The notes under the pieces: model-generated
Databases searched by the model: none
The model's input: only the letters and a program-made list of their open reading frames with translations
Told to the model about the DNA's origin: nothing
Assembly: GCA_002914805.1 (NCBI GenBank)
Contig: JXTB01000573.1
Location: 1,916 to 65,915, forward strand
Origin: Parasponia andersonii
Lineage: Eukaryota; Streptophyta; Magnoliopsida; Rosales; Cannabaceae
Direction: 5' to 3'
Length of the DNA stretch: 64,000 bases
Program-made: the position numbers and the translations under genes
Shown here: in pieces, positions 60,230 through 64,000 of the stretch
How the letters are laid out: the number at the start of each line of letters is the position of its first letter
How positions within the stretch are numbered: the stretch's first letter is position 1

Positions 60230-61440
60230 GGTCTTGAGTTCTTTCAAAACGTATGCGCCGTTGTCGAGTACCTTGATTACTTCATAAGGTCTAACCCATT
60301 TAGAATCCAGCTTTGAAGAATTTCCTATTCTGACCTTTAAGACCCAATGTTCAGTGTTGAATCGATGAACTTTAACCTTCTACGCATAGTAGAATCTGGC
60401 CGACTGGTGGTAAGAAGATAGATGGATCAGGGCTATATCTCTAGTTTCCTCAAGGAAGTCTATATTATGGCTCATCCGTTGCTCGTTTAACAGGGTGTCT
60501 TTCACCACATCAGAACAGAGGATCAGAAGGCCAACTTCGGTCAGGATCACAGCTTCTGACCCGTAGACCATAGCAAAAGGTGTCCTTCCCGTTAATCTTT
60601 GTTCAGTAGTTTTGTGGGCCCATACCATGGTTGGCAGCTCTTCTAGCCATTTTTCTTTAGCCTTCTCTAACTTTTTCTTTATGTTGCTAAAGATTGCCTT
60701 GTTGGTAGCTTCGGCAAGGCCATTTCCTTGGGGGTAGTTTACAGATGAGAAGATGATCTTGATATCATACAACTCATACAGTTCTCTGAGTTTAACGTTT
60801 TAAAACTGCGTGCTATGGTTGGCATGTATCTCTTTTGGGATTCCATACCGACAGATTATGTTATTCCAGATGAAGTTGATCATGTCTGCCTTGTTGATGG
60901 TGGTGTAGGTCTAAGCTTCTACCCATTTGGTGAAATAGTCTGTGGCTATTAGAACGTACTTCTTACCCTCAAGGCTCCAGGAAAGCTCCTATATGATGTC
61001 CAAACCCCACTTAGCGAAAGGCCAAGGGGTTATGTTCAAATGGAGCTCTTCCACTGCTTGATGTTTCAGAGGGTTAAATCTTTGACATCTGTCGCACTTC
61101 TTGATGAATTTGACTACCTCAGTCATCATGTATGGCCAGAAGTATCCAGCCATCATAGCCTTATGGGCGAGACTTCGTTCACTAGAGTGGTTTCTGCGTA
61201 CCCCTTTGTGAATCTCTTCCATCAATTTTTGGGCCTCTACTGGGCCTATGCACCTTAACATTGGTCTCATTGCTGACCTTCTATACAGTTGGCCTCTCAT
61301 AATGGCGTATTGAGTAGCCTTGACTTTGATCAATCTAGCCTTGGCGGGGTCTTCTGGTAGCTTGCTTATCGTTAGGTATCGTATAAGTGGCATCATCCAG
61401 CATTCAGCCTCAGGCTCAGTCATAAACACGTGGTACACAG
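60230..61440 (-). pseudogene. Element 2 integrase
   Basis: Minus strand. The HHCC zinc-binding part is intact at about 61050-61210 (IHKGVRRNH ... CDRCQRF). The catalytic core follows (60380-60980) with the glutamate block YPQGNGLAEATNKAI and GRTPFAMVYGSEA. Stops near 60990, 60914 and 60801 break the core. Confidence 0.85.
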
Positions 61441-62499
61441 GGTTCTCCCCAGGATCCCTTGTGTACTTGTTTTCTAGTAGCACGTCTGTATGCTTGGTCG
61501 TTCTTCCTAATGAAATGCTTTTAGCTAACTCGTCAGCCTTCTGGTTCATCTCTCTAGGCACTTGCTTAATGTCGAATTTGTTGAAATGGGATTTTACCCC
61601 TATCACCTAAGAGAAGTACTTGTATAGCCTTGGCTCCTTTACTTTGAAGTCTTTTTTGATCTGGCACACTATCAGCTGCGAGTTTGTTCTCACTGAAATG
61701 CTTCCCACTCCAAAGTGGGTAGTTAGCTTTAGACCCTAGAGCAGTGCTTCGAATTCTACTTCATTGTTGGTTGCCTTGAACTCGAGCCTTATGGCTCTTT
61801 TTATCTTGAGTCCCATGGGGGTCTGCAGGACTATACCAATGCCAGACCCTAAGCCATTTATGGACCCATTGGTGTAGAGTGTCCAAGTTGAGTTATTCAG
61901 AGCCAGTGCCATATGTGACAGGCCTTGCAGGTCTCCAAAGGATTGGATTTCTACTAAGAAGTCTGCTATTACTTGTCCTTTCTTACCTACCCGAGGTTGG
62001 TACTCAATGTCGTATGTTCCTAATTCGATGGTCCACTTGGTCAGATGCCCAGACAAATCCAGCTTAGCCAAAATCTGTCGGATGGGTTCGTGTATACCGT
62101 GATCGAATGCGCTTTGAAATACTGCCTCAGCCTCTTCTTGGCATTTACCAGAGCTAGAACTAATTTTTTAGCCATGCTATATCGTGTTTCTATGTCCAGT
62201 AGTATCCGACTTATATAAAATACGGGCTTTTGCTTGCCTTCCTCGTCAATGAATAACACCGTGCTGACCGCCACCTTGGATACTGCCAGATACACGTACA
62301 AGCATTGTCCCTCCTTCGGTGAAGACAGGATGGGAGGGCGGCTTAAGTATTGTTTGAGCTCTGTCAATGACTTATCCTGGTTTTTCCCCAGGCGACTGAA
62401 GAATTTTCTTAATACATTAGAAGAATGGCCGACACCGGTCAGACATCTTGGAGACAATCGACTGAGTGCTGCGATTTTCTCGGTCAAACGCTAAATTTC
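61441..62499 (-). pseudogene. Element 2 RNase H and second RNase H
   Basis: Minus strand. 62041-62487 covers the RT-RNase H connection and the first RNase H (VFYISRILLD.ETRYS, KLVLALVNAKKRLRQYF). 61736-62071 starts the second RNase H (LYTNGSINGLGSGIGIVLQT; the usual D of YTDGS is N here). 61500-61606 has its end (KFDIKQVPREMNQKADELAK). Better preserved than in element 1. Confidence 0.82.
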
Positions 62500-63110
62500 T
62501 TTAACTGTCATGGGCCTTTGTATGTCTGCGATTGAGGATAGCTGGTTAGGATTAGCTTCAATGCCCCTTCTGCTCACTATGTGTCCCAAGAATTGGCCAG
62601 AAGATATTCCAAAGGCATATTTTTTGGGGTTCAGACGCATTTGGTAATGTTTTAAAATTCAGAAGCATTCGTCCAAATATCTCAGGTGGTCTACAGCTTC
62701 TTTATTACTTTTTACCACCATATCGTCGATGTAGACTTCCATTGTCTTTCCAAGTAGCTCGGCGAACATTTTATTCATCAGCCTCTGGTAGGTTGCTCTT
62801 GCATTCTTTAGGCCAAATGACATCCGTTTGTAGAAATATAGATCTTGCTCTGTGATGAAGGCCGTATGGACTTGATCTTCGTCGTACAATAGGATCTGAT
62901 TGTACCTAGAGTAAGTGTCCAAAAAACTCATTTTGTTGAAGCTGGCCGTAGCATCGACCATCTAATCAATCTTTGGCAGAGGGAAACTATCTTTTGGGTA
63001 GACCTTGTTTAGGTTGGTAAAATCTATATAGGTCTGGTCATCCCCATTTTTCTTCTTTACCACAACTGGGTTGGAGACCCAGTAGGGATGCATTCTACAA
63101 TGAAACCATT
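62500..63110 (-). pseudogene. Element 2 reverse transcriptase
   Basis: Minus strand. It contains FLDTYSRYNQILL, a FGLKNARATYQRLMNKMF block and catalytic YIDDMVV (about 62715-62735). A stop near 62963 and indels near 62690 interrupt it. The YIDDM form is shared with element 1. Confidence 0.9.
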
Positions 63111-63152
63111 CTCTATCAACTTTTCTACCTCTTTGTTAATAGCTCTGTTCTT

Positions 63153-63977
63153 CTATGGCACGAATCCTCTAGGTTTCTGCCTTTCTGGAGGGAAATTAGA
63201 GTCGATGTTCAACCGGTGACAAGTGTCTGCAGGATTTATCCTGGGCATATTATTATAGGACCACGCGAAGACCTCCCTTTTTTGCCTTAAAAAATCCATT
63301 AGCCTATTCCTTTCTTCCTTTGGTAAAAGGACTCTGACCAAAATTGTTTTCTCTGGGTCTGACTTTTCCAAGGGGATCGCCACCGGTTCCTCAATCATGG
63401 TCTCCGGCTTTTCAGACTCTTCTTCGATCTGCTTTATGTATACTGGTAGGCGGCCCATTAACTGCTATTTGTCTTCCGTAGGGGTATTCACCGTCTCTTC
63501 GGTCTGCTTCAAAGTAGTCGAAAAGAATTTCTTTGTAGGAGTTTGGTCGTCTCTGATGTCTATTGTATAAGTCCCATCTTTCGACAAGTATCTCAAGACC
63601 TGGTAGAGAGTTGACGTGACTCTATGCATAGCATGAATCCACCCTCTTCCCATAATGACATTGAAAGAGGACTGGCAGTCAATGATCATAAAGTCCACGT
63701 CTAAGCATCTCTCGGTGGTGGAAACCTTCAATGTTACGATGCCCAAAGGGCTGACCTTACTGCTATTGAAAGCGAACAGGGGTTGATAGGTCGACCTAAG
63801 TGCACTGCGTTCCAGACCCATGCTCTCGAAGGTTAGGAATAGTAGGTCAGTGCTACTGCCATCGTCGACTAGAACCCTTCCTACCATTGAAGAGTCAATC
63901 TGTAGCTTTATTACCAAAGGGTCATCGTGGGGTAGACGCACGGTGGCCAGGTCTTGCTGAGTGAATGCGATGGGCAC
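63153..63977 (-). pseudogene. Element 2 protease and protease-RT linker
   Basis: Minus strand. 63465-63977 reads IAFTQQDLATVRLPHDDPLV, VGRVLVDDGSSTDLLFLTF and LDVDFMIIDCQSSFNVIMGR, a largely intact Tat-type protease with DDGSS at the active site. 63153-63458 is the acidic linker leading into RT. The frame is open to near the window edge; gag is outside. Confidence 0.85.
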
Positions 63978-64000
63978 GGTTGATGTGTTGCTTTTTTTCT

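Larger units (their letters stand above)
55354..64000 (-). mobile_element. Element 2: Tat-type Ty3/gypsy retrotransposon, truncated by the window edge
   Basis: Same orientation and order as element 1: 3' LTR (55354-56079), polypurine tract, antisense gene, short repeat remnant, then integrase, RNase H, RT and protease on the minus strand. Gag and the 5' LTR lie beyond the window. Protein and DNA similarity to element 1 is clear over pol and the antisense gene, but the LTRs are strongly diverged from those of element 1, so they are related families or old copies rather than duplicates of one insertion. Confidence 0.88.

Overview
The window is nuclear DNA of a flowering plant, most likely a eudicot. 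The reasons are five recognisable angiosperm gene families with GT-AG introns, very AT-rich introns and spacers, AT microsatellites, and plant-type LTR retrotransposons. I cannot name the species. Gene models below were assembled by hand by matching splice sites to reading frame and to remembered family sequence; every frame closes except at one exon carrying an ambiguous base.

Layout: 1-1160 holds decayed retroelement debris, including a LINE reverse-transcriptase tail. 1161-9250 is AT-rich spacer with small tandem repeats. 9454-16376 (+) is a 15-exon CTR1-type Raf-like kinase, the negative regulator of ethylene signalling. 19890-22477 (+) is a two-exon heat-shock factor of the HsfA3 type. 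23755-25722 (-) is the six-exon ribosome-biogenesis factor RPF2, convergent with the Hsf. 26005-32400 is spacer containing a TIR element. 32435-38329 (+) is a seven-exon PCF11-like (PCFS4-type) 3'-end-processing factor. 40068-40598 (-) is a three-exon phytosulfokine precursor whose hormone-bearing exon is too short to appear as a long ORF. 41306-42169 is a non-autonomous DNA transposon with a perfect 9-bp target duplication.

From 42798 to the end lie two related Ty3/gypsy elements of the Tat type, both in minus orientation and 294 bp apart. Element 1 (42798-55059) is structurally complete: two LTRs, a 5-bp target duplication, a primer-binding site, a polypurine tract, gag, protease, RT, two RNase H domains and integrase, all with lesions. 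Element 2 (55354 to beyond the window) shows its 3' LTR and pol. Both carry an extra gene on the opposite (plus) strand between integrase and the 3' LTR. That gene has intron-like interruptions at the same places in both copies. Element 1 also has 74-bp and 112-bp tandem arrays next to this gene.

The five host genes do not form one pathway: ethylene signalling, heat/drought transcription, 60S ribosome assembly, mRNA 3'-end formation and a sulfated peptide hormone. The most unusual structure is the antisense, intron-bearing gene carried by the retrotransposons.
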